Below are positions 1 to 11,471 of a stretch of DNA of 64,000 nucleotides, piece by piece. Origin of the DNA: Cricetomys ansorgei (taxonomy: Eukaryota > Chordata > Mammalia > Rodentia > Nesomyidae); NCBI GenBank assembly GCA_026225945.1, contig JAMJFZ010004031.1:1073501-1137500 (forward strand). Direction: 5' to 3'. Under the pieces are notes generated by a model. The model had not been told where the DNA came from. It searched no databases and saw only the letters and a program-made list of their open reading frames with translations. Both the position numbers and the translations under genes were made by a program. Position 1 is the stretch's first letter. Each line of letters opens with the position of its first letter.

Positions 1-1825
1 TGCCAGACATGCTCAATCCACTAAAAAGAATGTGTGACCTATAGAATCCCCAAAAGCAAGATCTTGGCCATTTCTTGTCCATTCAAGTGGGCTCTGTAAC
101 ACTTAAATGGAACATTTAAGGGTCTTTGGATTTTAACAGTTCATACTTTAGGAGTAGCGCTTTGTGGTAGGGTGGTATGATGCATTTTCTTCCCTGAATC
201 AAAGGACAGATATGTATGGCAATTTGTGATTTCTGCTTGTGTTGCTCTTGGAAGCTGGTTTTCAGTCCCAGCCTCCAGGCTTCTCACTAGTGTGAGTGAT
301 GCTTTGTGCTTTGCTTTGTGCTATCCCTGTTTCCAAATCACTATCACTAAAATGTCATATGGCCTTCCCCAGCACAATCAACATCCAAGATAAAGGCCAG
401 GAACTCTAGCATTTTATAAAGATCCTTTGATGATCAATAACTTCTCAATTTTCCAAAATTAGCTCTTATTTGTCTCCACCACATGCCTTATTTAAGCACC
501 ATTACAGTATGACTAGGGAAAAATTACTCTAAGCAACTGACCTGCTAAGTGGGTTTAAAAGTTCCTTCTCTTCAATCCCCATCATGTCACAAGCATAAGC
601 ATGAAACACTGTATCATTACCTATTTGCACTTTCCAATAGAAATGTGATTAACTAAAAGAAAGGGCCCCTGATTTATACCACAGATATCTTGTATATATG
701 GTATTAAATTTATTAATGATAATTATTTAATTTGTCTCACATAAATTATAATGGCATTTCTTAATTAGAAATATTTTGATGTAATATGCTTTAAATTTGT
801 TGAATTTGTGGTAACCATACTCTTAAATATGAAAAACTGATGCAAAACATGTTATATTTAGCAGTCTTGTTAAAAATACAGTTTAAAATTATGAATTGTG
901 TCTACACATACCTCATGATACTTATTTTATCATTTCTTGTAAACTTCTCCCTGGGAAGCCGAATGTGATCAGTTTCTAGGCCTTGCCCCAAGTTACTATC
1001 TCAAATTGAGGAGCCCTTATTTAATACTATATAGACTTGATGAGCTGTTAAAAATGTTGCAGAAAAATCATATGTCCAAAATAGTATTACAGCATTTAAA
1101 TATATTAACTTTTCATATTCATATTTTTCTAAAGCCATGTTATTTAAATTCAGTAAAGTTTCAGTTCTGGAGATTTAACTGATATTATATAGAAAACTAA
1201 GTTTATAAGCACATGAGTAAACATGGAGCAAAGAGAATGAAGAAGAGCTGCAGAGGGTGACAGGGACATTCTGAACACTTAGGATGGATGTACTTCTGTC
1301 CTTTTATCTTATTGGCAACTGAATAATACTATGCTCAATAGTAGTTTTTTATTTGATCTCATAAAGTACTTTCATATATTAAAGCATTACATATAAACTC
1401 ATATTTTATGGTAGGTTTCAATTTTTAAACACCGTCATTTTCATTGTTTCATAAATCAAAATTTGACAAAGCCTACTGAGGAAGAGTTCCGTGAATCAAT
1501 TAAATGTTAACTATGCTGTTACTGACTACATTTAAAGTGTGTATTAAGTTGTGTGGATTTCAAACTCATACAAGCAGAGAGGAAAGTGAGATTCTTCACC
1601 AAGGTAAGCACTGGCATTGTTTTTATTCGAGTAGAATATACAGTAGGAATACTACTATATAGAGTTTGTTTCCTGTAGCTCTCAGTACAGAAAAGTCAAG
1701 GCATTTGCTGAAGGGCTTATGATAATTCCAGATTTATTGAATGTAAATTATGAAGAACTCCTTTTGAGATCACAGTGCTATTCAAATGAATAATCAGTAA
1801 GCACCTCCCTTTACATGCAAATAAG
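1..1825. other. Unique AT-rich DNA, no recognised feature
   Basis: I recognise no gene, SINE, L1 or LTR here. The only local oddity is a short imperfect tandem of 'gctttgtgctt' near 300-325. Open frames are short and AT-driven. Confidence 0.6.
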
Positions 1826-2190
1826 GTCTTTTTTATTAGACTTGTTTTTTCTCTCTTGTATAATACATCCTGATCCCATCTTCCCCTCCCTCCACTCCTC
1901 CCAGCTCCTCCCAGCTTCCTTTTACCTGTGATGAACTTTAAGCACATTCACCACACCTCTGTGTCCCTCAAAATAGAGCAAGTCTCCTAGGGTTATCACT
2001 CAAACAGGTCATATCAAGATAGAACAAGGCCTGGCTTCAGCCCCACATCAAGGCTAGACGAGGGAATCCAGCAGGAAGAAAGGGTCCCCAAAGGCAGGTA
2101 AAAGGGTCAGAGACCCCTCACACACACTCTCCAACTTTTAGGTGTTCTATAGGAACACCAATCCAGATAGCAATAAGATAAACATAGAAA
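1826..2190 (-). mobile_element. L1 (Lx-type) 3' UTR fragment, minus strand
   Basis: Read on the minus strand this matches, from memory, the rodent Lx 3' UTR. It has a GGGAGGAG-rich block (plus-strand 'cctccctccactcctccc'), then 'gatgtattatacaagaga' and an A-rich 3' end near 1830-1850. Toward 2190 lie the Lx phrases around 'gggtccc', 'ggcaggtaaaagggtcagag' and 'ttctataggaacacca'. The copy is 5'-truncated and holds no ORF2. The 76-codon frame crossing its 3' end is incidental. Confidence 0.7.
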
Positions 2191-2433
2191 GTTTTAATAT
2201 TAATGCTAGGAGCAGAAATTTGGGATCATATAGCTTTAGTAAAGTGGAGTGACAATCCAATACCACCCATATAACTACGATTGCAGCAATTTGTTCATAG
2301 TGGTTAGTAACCCTACTCTAGAAGTCCCCTCCCCAGGTAAACTTTTCTATGCATTTATACCATTTTAATTACCTTTATAGTTTATGATGTGAAGTTACAG
2401 GAAAAATGGACAACATTATTAAGAAAATCAAGA
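2191..2433. other. Short unique AT-rich spacer
   Basis: No repeat or gene is recognised between the L1 tail and the B1. Confidence 0.5.
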
Positions 2434-2584
2434 GCCAGGTGGTGGTGGCACACACATTTAATTGTAGCACTCAGAGGCAGAGGCAGGCACATCTCTGTGA
2501 GTTCAAGGCCAGCATGGTCTACAGAGTGAGTTCCATCCAGGACAGCCAGAATTACAGCAGAGAAACCCTGTCTTGAAAAACCAA
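2434..2584 (+). mobile_element. B1 SINE, plus strand
   Basis: 7SL-derived SINE, transcribed by Pol III and mobilised by L1. The head 'gccaggtggtggtggcac', the middle 'gtgagttcaaggccagcatg' and the tail 'gaaaccctgtcttgaaaaac' are all present, so it is near full length. It carries a 4-base duplication ('ccatccagg' for 'ccagg'). The A-tail runs into an (AAAT)n array. Confidence 0.95.
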
Positions 2585-2586
2585 AA

Positions 2587-2637
<51 letters not shown>

Positions 2638-2638
2638 A
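2585..2638 (+). repeat. (AAAT)n microsatellite at the B1 tail
   Basis: About 13 perfect AAAT units follow the B1 directly. They very likely arose by slippage in its A-rich tail, so length polymorphism is likely. Confidence 0.95.
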
Positions 2639-3015
2639 GCAGCTAATGCCCATTAGATCATTCTAGAAATTCAGTGGCATGACCATTTTCCTACTTTTTA
2701 AATTTTCCTCTACACAAAACTTGTTAGCATATGTTATAAAAAAGAGACTAATTTTTAGTAAAATCTGATAATTTTCCCTCTTAATAAATGTTGACAACAA
2801 CACAGAATGACTAAAACATAATTTGAAGAAAAAAACGCAAAAGTTCACTATCTTTCTATATCTATATAATAAACTTATAGTTAGTCATTGAAATTTTATT
2901 CATAACAAGTGCTTTATTTGCTTGGCTCTATTTTATTTAAATGTTCTTGTCTTGGAACATGACAATATATTCACTGCATGCTCATTATTCTAAATACTTC
3001 AAGCAATAATTTAAA
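2639..3015. other. Unique AT-rich DNA
   Basis: Nothing recognised. A 61-codon minus-strand frame at 2663-2848 is low-complexity and has no family resemblance. Confidence 0.5.
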
Positions 3016-3065
3016 AGAAAAGGAAGGAAGGAAGGAAGGAAGGAAGGAAGGAAGGAAGGAAGGAA

Positions 3066-3134
<69 letters not shown>

Positions 3135-3170
3135 GAAGAAAGAAAGAAGGAAAGAAGGAAAGAAAAGAAA
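3016..3170 (+). repeat. Polypurine microsatellite (GGAA)n-(GAAA)n
   Basis: About 12 GGAA units (3022-3069) are followed by about 16 GAAA units (3070-3133), then a mixed GAAA/GGAA tail. The whole plus strand is purine for about 150 bases. A 123-codon frame reads through it as Lys/Glu/Arg/Gly repeats and is not a gene. Confidence 0.97.
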
Positions 3171-4550
3171 GTTCTCTGCATCACATCTGTCTTACCAGTA
3201 ACCCAAGGGCTTTTCCAAGTCGTCTGTATGAATCATGCAGTGTTTGGAAGTTTTTCAGGTTCTTTCCTAGGGTTTCATATATTGGTGCAAGTAAGCAAAA
3301 GATGTGCTTGGAAATATTATCACTAAATTATATACTGAAAAGTATATAATCTGGGTTCATAGCTTCATGAACATCAGCAACAACAATGAGAACATGCAGT
3401 TCTTCCTTGTCTCTATGAATCCAGTTCCTTATGTGAAAACAACAGTTATTTCTTGTACTGCTATTAGGATCAAAGTAGCATGTCATTTAATGATGAATCT
3501 GGACCAGTTTACTTGCTTGTGGAATTACCATCTCCACTCAATATTATCAGCACAGCTTTAGCATATATTTTGTTTTCCATGACTTTGCTTTTCTCATCTA
3601 TAAAATTGTGCTAGTAACTATAATTGCTTAACACCACACAGTAAAGTTTCAGTAATTGATGTCTATCATTATTCATAACTTTTTTTATATATCAGTAGTT
3701 GTTCACAGACCATGTAGCAGAATCTTCTTGAATGATTACTATGACAATATCAGCTTCATTTTCATGACTACATTTTTGTTATTTTGTCATCCCACTAGGT
3801 ATAACATAGTGTTGCGTGTTGGAATGACTATTGGAAAAACCAAAGCTGGCTCAAAACTACTTTCCACATTGACAGTGAAGCTATGTGTTTTGGCAGGAGC
3901 CTGGGTTATCTTCTATGCCAAATGTCCTGATGCCATTTGGTTACTTGGATTCAGTATTTAATTTTCATTTTAATCAATACACGATTAAGCATAATGATGT
4001 CTAAATATTTAACTCATTGACTACATTCAGAATACCAACAATGCAAATCTATTCTGCTATATTAAAGCTGATTTTAACAAAGGTTTAATTGGTAAGAGAA
4101 GGTAAAAATGCCTAGAATGGCATTTAGAAGCTCCATTCAGATTGAAATTAGTTTCTCTTTGTCTGATCTTTTCAACATGCACAATTGCCAATTATAAATG
4201 TGACCATATGTTGCTCAAATTGTGTAGTGTATACCGATTCATCATTATCTATTTTAGCTGTCTCTTTAGTCACACAATTCCAATTTTATCCAAGTGTCCA
4301 TTCTAGTAGACCATACATGCAACTATGTGTTTTATGTTAATGTTAGCTGATACCCAGTCCCAAAAATTAATGTGGCTATACCAGCTCTTTACTCTCCCTT
4401 ACTGTTGATTAATTGATATAATAATATGCCTGAGACAAATTTCTACATAACAAGATATTAGGATTGCTTTAAAAAAATACGATCACATTGCTTTAAAAAG
4501 TCATCAGTAAATGCATTTCTCCTTCATAAAATTATTTTATCTGGATGTGA
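3171..4550. other. Unique DNA, no recognised feature
   Basis: No repeat family is recognised. A 101-codon plus-strand frame (3656-3961) and an 85-codon frame (3304-3561) occur. Neither has a Kozak-like start, a domain or a resemblance I know. GC content rises slightly around 3820-3950, so an old unrecognised transposon is possible. Confidence 0.5.
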
Positions 4551-4628
4551 AACCTAAACTTCTATCTCTACCTCAAAATATAGTGAACCCAAACTCCTAT
4601 CTCTATCCCAAAATATAGTTAACCCTTA
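4551..4628 (+). repeat. Tandem duplication, 35-bp unit, 2.2 copies
   Basis: Unit 1 (4551-4585) and unit 2 (4586-4620) differ at 5 of 35 positions (about 86% identity). A partial third unit begins with 'aaccc' at 4621. Both units share the core 'caaaatatagt'. Confidence 0.9.
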
Positions 4629-7328
4629 ACACCAAAACTGAAATTGAACAAAATTTGAGTCATGCACTATTATTTGAAACGACGAAAAGAAAAATATAAG
4701 CGGTACCTCTACAAGGCCTATAATATATATAATAAAATTTCCTGTCTGCTGAGACAATATGAAAGAGAATTTTTTGTCATTTGTTGTGTGAAACATCCAA
4801 CATGATATAGTATACAGAGTATGTGAGTTTCTAGGTCTTAAATAATAAAACACATTAAGGTACCATGGTTGATGAAGGAAATAATACTTTGGCAGATAGG
4901 AACCTTTATTTTCAGGCTGTTTTAAGATTATATAATTTAATAAGTAGTATTGCAGAGACATGATACAAAGACATGGAATTACAGGGACACCACAAAGGAA
5001 TGAAATCACTCACTCACTTGGGAGTCTGATCAAAGCTTCTCTCTAGAAGAAAAAAGTCTAGCAAAAATTAACATTTGCTGGGAAGTTTCGCTGCTAACAT
5101 AAATACAATGCTTCTTTTATATGTAGATATTTTGTTATCATAGCAATGAGTACAGCATAAGGCTTAATGTACAGGGCCTGTGTAACTCTTCTTTCTAATT
5201 ACTTTCTGGTAATATCAAACTAGATGACTGACTTTTTAACTGGTGGTGACACTTCTTGCATCCCTGTGATCTACAAATTTATCTAATTAATTATAATCCT
5301 GTCAGTTGCCTCCTCAAATCCTGCTGTGTGATCTTGTTTATATTTCTTAATAACCCCTTGAAGATAATAGCTCTAAAATCTATCAAAATCTTACGTATGA
5401 TTTGTATTGAAATGAACTGTGACTCTTAGCCTATGTATCTAGGTGTCTCCTATTTGGTGATTACTTCTCTTATTTCTTAGCCTAAATTCTTAAAGTTTAT
5501 ATTTAAATGTCTTTTAGCCTTATTGTTTCTCCAGTCCCTATATTCTATTTTTAATACTTGAATAAAGGATCCTTTTCTGCCAGTGTGGAGATCTCCACTA
5601 AAAGTTGCTCAGGATTTTCTAGGTTTGAGAATGGTATTTTGTCTGCCCTTTCACCTCTGAAGTGGTACATTATTGTAGTTTTGTGAATGACATTATCCAG
5701 GTTCATACTTTTCCTTAGCTCTATAAATGGATTGAAGAATTAAACATATTATTTATAATCTTTTAAGATTTTCAATAGTTCATAATGGTTGAATAGATGG
5801 TAATTGCCCTACACTCAACTAGAATGTAAACAACACTGACACAGTTGTGGAATGAGGAAGAAAAAAAAAAATCTTATATACTACTCACGACTGAAACTCA
5901 GTCTTGAATAAACCAGATCATGAATTGACTTGCAAAAATCTACCTCCTGACACATGACATCAAATAGCTTCATACTGATTCAGCATTTTTATCTTATTTG
6001 TTTAAAAACAGATAAAACATTTACTTTTCATTGAAAATTACTATGTATAAGTTTAAAATGCATTGCTAAATTGTGAATAGAGGGCAGAGAGCCAGAAAGT
6101 GGATCTTGCCATCAACTCCAGTGTCTTTTGGTGAAATCTATGCATCAGTGACCATAGTTCAAAAACAACTGACCCAGATGATAGAAAGCTTTTCAACTGG
6201 AAAATTCTAAAAATCAAATGGCAACCAACTTTTAAAATACTAATATATCATAAAGCATACTTCCATAATGACTATATATGGTGACAATTCCTCTTATTAT
6301 CTAGTTTTAGAAGACCAACTTAACACTCAGTTTAGATAACTATGATGTTTTTGAAATGATAAATCCTGATGGCTGATTTCCTCTTTGACCAGATATTCCT
6401 CATTAATCCATTCACAAGCAATCTTGAGTGGATGATTTAATGTACTGTTTTCTTTTTCTTTCTCAGTACTTAGGTTTATTCAGTGGGTATTAAATAACAC
6501 TATGAGATTAACACTCTATTCTGAAGTTTTTAGAATCTAATATAAATGGTGGTCACTTCATCAAATAAGATAACAAACTCAGTTACTCATTTTGAGTTTG
6601 TAATGGAATCACATAGATGCTACAATCCAAAATCAAAGAGAGGTCATGTAGTGAGTAATTCAGCTGCTTTTATTTTCAAGCTTCCTATAAAACAAAATGG
6701 TCTTCTTGAACTTAATTATTCCTTTTGCAAATCTCATAGAGTTTCTTGATTAGTTAATGACCTCTTAATTCACTATGAAGTGTAATTAATTATATATCTT
6801 GCATTAATAAAAATAGTTTAAAATTTTGAACTGCTTGGACTCCAGATAGAATTCATTTGAAATACAGTCTCCCATTCATAATGCACCAATTATCATAATA
6901 TTTATTATTTCATTTTAAAATATAATATTTTATGAAAATTATAACATATTGATTACAGGAATTATTATTTTTAAACAAATAATAATTTAAAATGTAAAAG
7001 TATCACTAATCTTATCTACGTTTTAAGTTTCTAGATGATCATTTATTATTACATTGTTTTATATTTTCAAAATTACTTGTGGTAAACATATTTTTATAAT
7101 CAAGATGAACAAATGGTTTAATTAGCATATTTAATTACTATATGCTATTTGATCACAAATATGTAAAATTGGAATGTGCAAAAAAAAGGAAAATGCTAAT
7201 TTTAGAAATATTAATAAAGATTAATTATTTTCTAATTTTCCTCAATATTTAAAATAAAAAATATATTTACATATTAATGCTGTATTAAACTATTTACAAA
7301 TCAGTTGTTTGTTCATATAGGGGATATT
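4629..7328. other. Unique AT-rich DNA, no recognised feature
   Basis: 2.7 kb with no SINE, L1 or LTR that I recognise. The 127-codon minus-strand frame at 4626-5009, the longest in the window, is rich in Ile/Leu/Tyr/Phe as AT-rich random sequence would be. It has no identifiable motif. Confidence 0.5.
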
Positions 7329-7545
7329 TCTGATTGAACCCAGGGTTTGTCCTGGCAAAATCTACCACTGAAATATATTTCTATTTTACTCTATTCTATT
7401 TTATTTATTTAATCTTTTACTTTGAGATATGTTCTCACTAAGTTGTCCAGGTTGGCTTTAAACTTGCTGTTTATCCAATGCTAGGCTCAATATACATTTT
7501 TCCTGCCTCATTATTTACATAATTTGGAGTACATGTAGCCTGGAC
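7329..7545 (-). mobile_element. Old B4-type SINE (B1-ID fusion), minus strand
   Basis: The left part, 'gattgaacccagggtttgt' through 'taccactgaa', is the reverse complement of an ID/tRNA-Ala-type head. After an AT-rich linker, 'gatatgttctcactaagttg' to 'ccaggttggctttaaacttg' is an antisense B1-like monomer. That order is the B4 architecture. Divergence is high, so it is an old copy. Confidence 0.65.
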
Positions 7546-8591
7546 AGAGTCTCCTTTACCTAAGAAAAACAATAAGACGCATGACTTAAAGTTTTCTAGT
7601 TAATAAGAAACTTGTTTCACTGTGTTAACTGAATAAGAATTGTGTAACTTAGGACACTATGAAGTGTAATCTTTTCCTACTAACAGTAAGACTGCTACTT
7701 GCCCACTACAATAGAAGCTGGCTGTGAAAATATTTGGCTTGCTTACACTCTGTTAATCTATAATAACAAAATTATTTTTCTGGGATATAGATATATTGTG
7801 GGGAGAAAGTACAGTAAAACTGGGTGTTCATGTGTAATCATGTGAGAGGATTGAAAACAAACTATTTTTTAAATATGTAACATGTTATCATTCACTGGGA
7901 AAAATAGGACTTGTAATAATGGTGTGATTTCTTCTTACATAGAGGGTATTATTTAAAAGGTATATATATGTATGAGGAATATAGGAGAAAAGAAACTTAT
8001 AAAATGTATGAGTGATATGTATGTATGAATGCTGGCCCTCTACAAGAAGGGAAGAAGGAATCATGCAAGATGTGTGGGTGAGATCCTTGTATATTGAAGC
8101 TTTGCTTCTTCCACAAGATGTGTGTGATTGTGTATATGTGTGATTTTATGGAGAGGATTTTATGGAAAGGATATAGGGAAAAAACTGAATTTGAAGACAG
8201 AAGTTTAAAGGAAAAGAGAAGCCTGAATAAAGAAGATGTATGATCCATCCATAAGATGTCTATGTGTTTTTCCCCATGGGTGACCTGCTGGACTTTGTTG
8301 ATACACAGGAAATATGAGTGTGTGCTGCCCCCCGTCTTTCCCTCTCCCTCCCCCCTCTCTTTCTCTCTGTTCTCTATAAATTATATTAGTCATCCAACAC
8401 CATACCTTTCCTGGATCACCTGACCCTCAAGCCAAAGCAGGACTTCGGTAGACAAACCATTATATATTGCTGAAAATGCTTTCCCTTGGCAATGTAATAT
8501 TATATTTTTATTCATTGCTTCAGGTTCAAAAGTCATTTATTCTTTTGCCTAATTGTCTCATCAGTCCCAGCCTGGAGCCAGGGAACATTTT
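7546..8591. other. Mostly unique; possible unidentified LTR at ~8000-8460
   Basis: 7546-7990 shows nothing. From about 8000 to 8460 composition changes to purine-rich blocks, then an AATAAA (about 8227), then a pyrimidine-rich run (about 8330-8370) and 'ctctataaatt'. This could be an old LTR, but I could not define TG/CA ends or a target duplication. Low confidence. Confidence 0.3.
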
Positions 8592-8980
8592 GGCCTCCTA
8601 CAATCTACTCTTAAGCCTAGAACTGGAAAGGCTTCAGACTCAGCCTCTGCACAATCTAGAACATTTAAGCCTCTCAGGCGTCCTGCTAACTGAGACACTC
8701 TGACTAGCTCCTTCTGAACTCAGAGCTGTCTGAACTTAACGGACTCTTCTGATTCCACTCAACTCATTTGCTGTTACTCCAAAATGACTGGTTCAAACTG
8801 ACCTTCTGAGCCAGCTGGCTGTTTCAGTCTGAACTCTTCTGACTCGGGCAGACTCTGATTCTCTGACTGATTCAGAGTGAACTGCTCTGTTTGGGTTCAA
8901 ACTGACTCATTCTTCCTGTCTGATACTCTCCTGATTCTGTGTCTCTGTGTCTCTGTTCCCCCTACCCCCACCTCACACCC
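8592..8980 (-). repeat. Unclassified 0.9-kb dispersed repeat, minus copy, part 1
   Basis: The reverse complement aligns with 28531-29425. Both carry 'ctaggcttaaga' plus 'tagattgta' near one end, 'gagagtc/gagtcag' phrases, 'cagttcaga' and 'gaaccagt'. The minus strand is rich in CAGAGT/GTCAGA motifs. This part is separated from 9466-9941 by the solo LTR at 8981-9460. The family name is unknown to me; it could itself be a long LTR. Confidence 0.75.
8976..8980. repeat. 5-bp target-site duplication, left copy (caccc)
   Basis: 'caccc' lies immediately before the LTR's TG start and is repeated at 9461-9465 after its CA end. The flanks share 10 bases ('cctcacaccc' at 8971-8980 and 9456-9465) because the LTR also ends in 'cctca'. 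Confidence 0.8.
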
Positions 8981-9323
8981 TGAAAGGGCAAAAACCAAAG
9001 CAGTCAAACTTTAGTCAGGCTTCTAAGAGCATCAAAACTTTGTAGGCCCAAGTCAGGGGCAAGGTGACTCAGAACAGTTCCCAGAACTAGAGTAAGAAAA
9101 ACAATTTCTAAGACAAATGAGATATGGACTGTTGACTAATGACCTTGGGCTAAGAATTTCGCTCCCACCTGTGTTGACTAAGACCCTAAGTTTACATTTT
9201 CTAGGAGCCTGTGACCTTGCTATATGCCAGCGCCAATCAGTTTAAAGGTTAATACTCACATCACTATGTAACCAATAGAATCGTGCCTCATACCCTGTTG
9301 CTAAGCTCTGCCTTTGAAATTTC

Positions 9324-9330
9324 TATATAA
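9324..9330 (+). promoter_or_regulatory. TATA box of the solo LTR
   Basis: 'tatataa' lies 48 and about 86 bases downstream of two CCAAT boxes and 58 bases upstream of the AATAAA signal. This spacing is normal for a retroviral U3/R boundary, which puts initiation near 9355. Confidence 0.75.
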
Positions 9331-9387
9331 GCAGTACTTAGAGTGTGCTAGGGCTTGCCCTGTGAGGGTGGACCCCAACACATTGGA

Positions 9388-9393
9388 AATAAA
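9388..9393 (+). terminator. AATAAA polyadenylation signal of the solo LTR
   Basis: AATAAA in 'ggaaataaacctcttgc'. This is the usual R-region signal, and it is followed by a G/T-rich U5 segment. Confidence 0.75.
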
Positions 9394-9460
9394 CCTCTTG
9401 CTTTTGCATTGATCTTGAGTCCTGGTGATTTCTCGGGGGTCTCCTTCCGTCTTCCCCTCA

Positions 9461-9465
9461 CACCC
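9461..9465. repeat. 5-bp target-site duplication, right copy (caccc)
   Basis: Matches 8976-8980 exactly. Host repeat sequence resumes at 9466. Confidence 0.8.
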
Positions 9466-9941
9466 CAATCACCTGTCTGCTTTTGTAACTTACTGCTCCA
9501 TACTGCTTCAGTCAGCCTCTCTGCTTCTCTACCTTATCCTCAGTAAGACCTCCTCATTGCCTGTGTCTTATCCACCTTCTGCCAGATTCAGACTGCTCAC
9601 CTCATACTTCCTGCTGTGACTAACTCTTCTGTAGCTGGCCATGCTCTGAGCTGAGAGCCCACATTACTATTGTGAGAGTTGGGTATGTCTTTACTCTGAC
9701 TCTCTGCTAACTTTCTCTAATTTGTCACTTTTCCTGTCCTTCACTCTGATTCATCACAGGCAGAACTTCCTGTGTGACACTGACTCCTGGGCTTTTCTTC
9801 CTGTGTCTGCTTCCACACTGTTTCCATCTAAGGAATTAAAGGTGTGATCACCACTGCCTTCTGAATACTGTGATTAAAGGTGTATACCAACATTCTTAAC
9901 ATTCTTTCTACATTCCATCCAGATCACACAGGCCTCTGAAT
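9466..9941 (-). repeat. Unclassified 0.9-kb dispersed repeat, minus copy, part 2
   Basis: Continues the element interrupted by the LTR. On the minus strand it starts with 'ggcctgtgtgatc' (9922-9941; compare 'ggcttgtgtgatc' at 28541 on plus). Two B1-head-like segments follow ('cctttaatcacag', 'cacctttaattcc'), then 'gaatcagagtgaaggacag', which occurs nearly identically in the plus copy. Removing the LTR and its duplication leaves about 865 bp, close to the 895 bp of the other copy. Confidence 0.75.
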
Positions 9942-11012
9942 GTGATTCCTTCATATAGATCCCTGGAATATAGACCCTTCCTAGCTTTTACACAGGCCTA
10001 CTCCTCTACATAGATTCTTCTTTTTAATAATTTTGAATGACTTAAAATCCCTGCAATTTTAAAAGCATGTTCGGCAGACTATAGGAAATAATCAATTATA
10101 TATCAGTGAAATATAATTGTACTTCCTCAGTAACCTTATATGATAATAATTAATGCATAGACTTTCCACATCCTGTCTTAGCATTTATATTCCCATAGTA
10201 AAAAAAAAACTAAATAATTTCATTTATTGATATTTGATGGATATAAAAGACATACATTTTATAAAGACCAATCAATCAGTAATTAAGTTATTTCTTCTCT
10301 GTAATGTGCTGGATATATACACTTGCCATTATTTTTCTGATGTAATACGTTGTATGTCTTTTTCTACAATAGTAGAGAATCCATCCTCTCACTAGGTTTC
10401 TTAGTGGCCAAATGCCATGAAATAACACTGATTATTGGAATAATATTGGTAAATCTTTAATGAGGAGTTAATTTGTTAAAAATAGAGGAGATTGTTAAAT
10501 GGATCCCTCAATGAATAATTAAATACATTTATGGGAAAATCAATAAAATAGACAGATTTTTCGTGCCAGTCTCCTTTAGCTTTCTTTGAAGCTGTGAAAA
10601 CTCAGACTTTGCTTTGAGACAAGGAAAGGACAGAGAATCCTGCACATAAATCACAGGGCTGCTCCAAATCAGCATCAAGTGTCAGAAACTGTAAACCTCC
10701 AGTCTTGCTGACAAGGAGTGATGCTTATTATTTTAAATGCACTTATTGGAATTATTTCTACTGAATAATTTCTCATCTTTGTGCTCACAGGGAAGGCCAA
10801 GCAGACAGTTATAGAGGCCAATAGTAAATCTACATCTGTGCATAAATTCCCCTGGGATTTCAAGAAAGCCTATAATGAATTCTACACAGGGTGCTTGTCC
10901 TAAGAGTAAACATATTCACACCAAGACAGAAGACAGTGTTTTTTAAGAAAGTTAAGAACTTAATTGGTGGGCAAAGTGTTGCTGCTATAAATCCTATGAT
11001 CTAAGTTTAAAA
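9942..11012. other. Unique AT-rich DNA
   Basis: No family recognised. A somewhat less AT-rich stretch at 10560-10880 contains a 62-codon minus-strand frame without recognisable motifs. Confidence 0.5.
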
Positions 11013-11072
11013 AGATACACAAATAAACACACATATACATACACAAATACACACACAACACACACAAACACA
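11013..11072 (+). repeat. Imperfect (CA)n/(CATA)n tract
   Basis: A run of 'acacac' interrupted by 'aaat' and 'atat'. Confidence 0.85.
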
Positions 11073-11471
11073 AGTGACTACTGCTCACAAAATTATATGT
11101 GATTTTGACTCCTAAAATCTCATTTTAGGTTTTTTGTTACATAGCCATACTTAGTTGACTACCAAGCTTTAAATCAGGGATAGTTCAAGCCTCTCAAGAG
11201 AAGATAGATGCAGAATGTTGCTTCAGAAACTAGATTTCTATATAAGCAGGTTACCTAATGTCTACAAATCATGGTTCCTACATTTGAAACTACAGAACAT
11301 TTGCTTGTGTTCTGATCTGGATGTACTACTTCCTTCAACCATAACTTCTGAGAGCATGCAGATCACTGTGGAAAACACAGTTGTTAAAGTGATATATAAG
11401 AATAAAGATATTTTCTAAAATATACATAAACTTAATACACAATAAATTATCTGCTATATTCATAGATCAAT
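11073..11471. other. Unique DNA
   Basis: Nothing recognised. A 67-codon plus-strand frame (11215-11418) has no recognisable motif. Confidence 0.5.

Larger units (their letters stand above)
8981..9460 (+). mobile_element. Solo LTR, class I (gammaretrovirus-like) ERV
   Basis: 480-bp element beginning TGAAAGGGC and ending CCCCTCA, flanked by a perfect 5-bp duplication. Its parts occur in retroviral order: U3 with two CCAAT boxes (9234-9238, 9272-9276), a TATA box 'tatataa' (9324-9330), a polyadenylation signal AATAAA (9388-9393), then 'cctcttgcttttgcat' and 'cgggggtctcc' in U5. The R/U5 text strongly recalls murine-leukaemia-type LTRs. No gag, pol or env sequence and no second LTR are present, so it is the product of LTR-LTR recombination. 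The intact ends suggest it is among the younger insertions here. It retains core Pol II promoter and poly(A) signals, so it could act as an alternative promoter or terminator. Confidence 0.92.

Noticed and set aside
2978..3349. 123-codon plus-strand open frame
   Set aside because: About half is Lys/Glu/Arg/Gly repeats encoded by the GGAA/GAAA tract, and the rest has no family resemblance. It is an artefact of simple sequence.
3656..3961. 101-codon plus-strand frame with hydrophobic stretches
   Set aside because: Hydrophobicity follows from T-rich codons. There is no recognisable protein, start context or transcript signal.
4626..5009. 127-codon minus-strand open frame, the longest in the window
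   Set aside because: No domain, no promoter or splice context, and amino-acid composition as expected from AT-rich random DNA.
8000..8460. Complete second LTR or provirus left of the solo LTR
   Set aside because: It has an AATAAA and a pyrimidine-rich run, but the sequence does not resemble 8981-9460. I could find no TG/CA ends or target duplication.
8981..9460. Full endogenous retrovirus
   Set aside because: Only one LTR is present. The flanks return at once to the same host repeat with a 5-bp duplication, and no gag/pol/env text is seen anywhere nearby.
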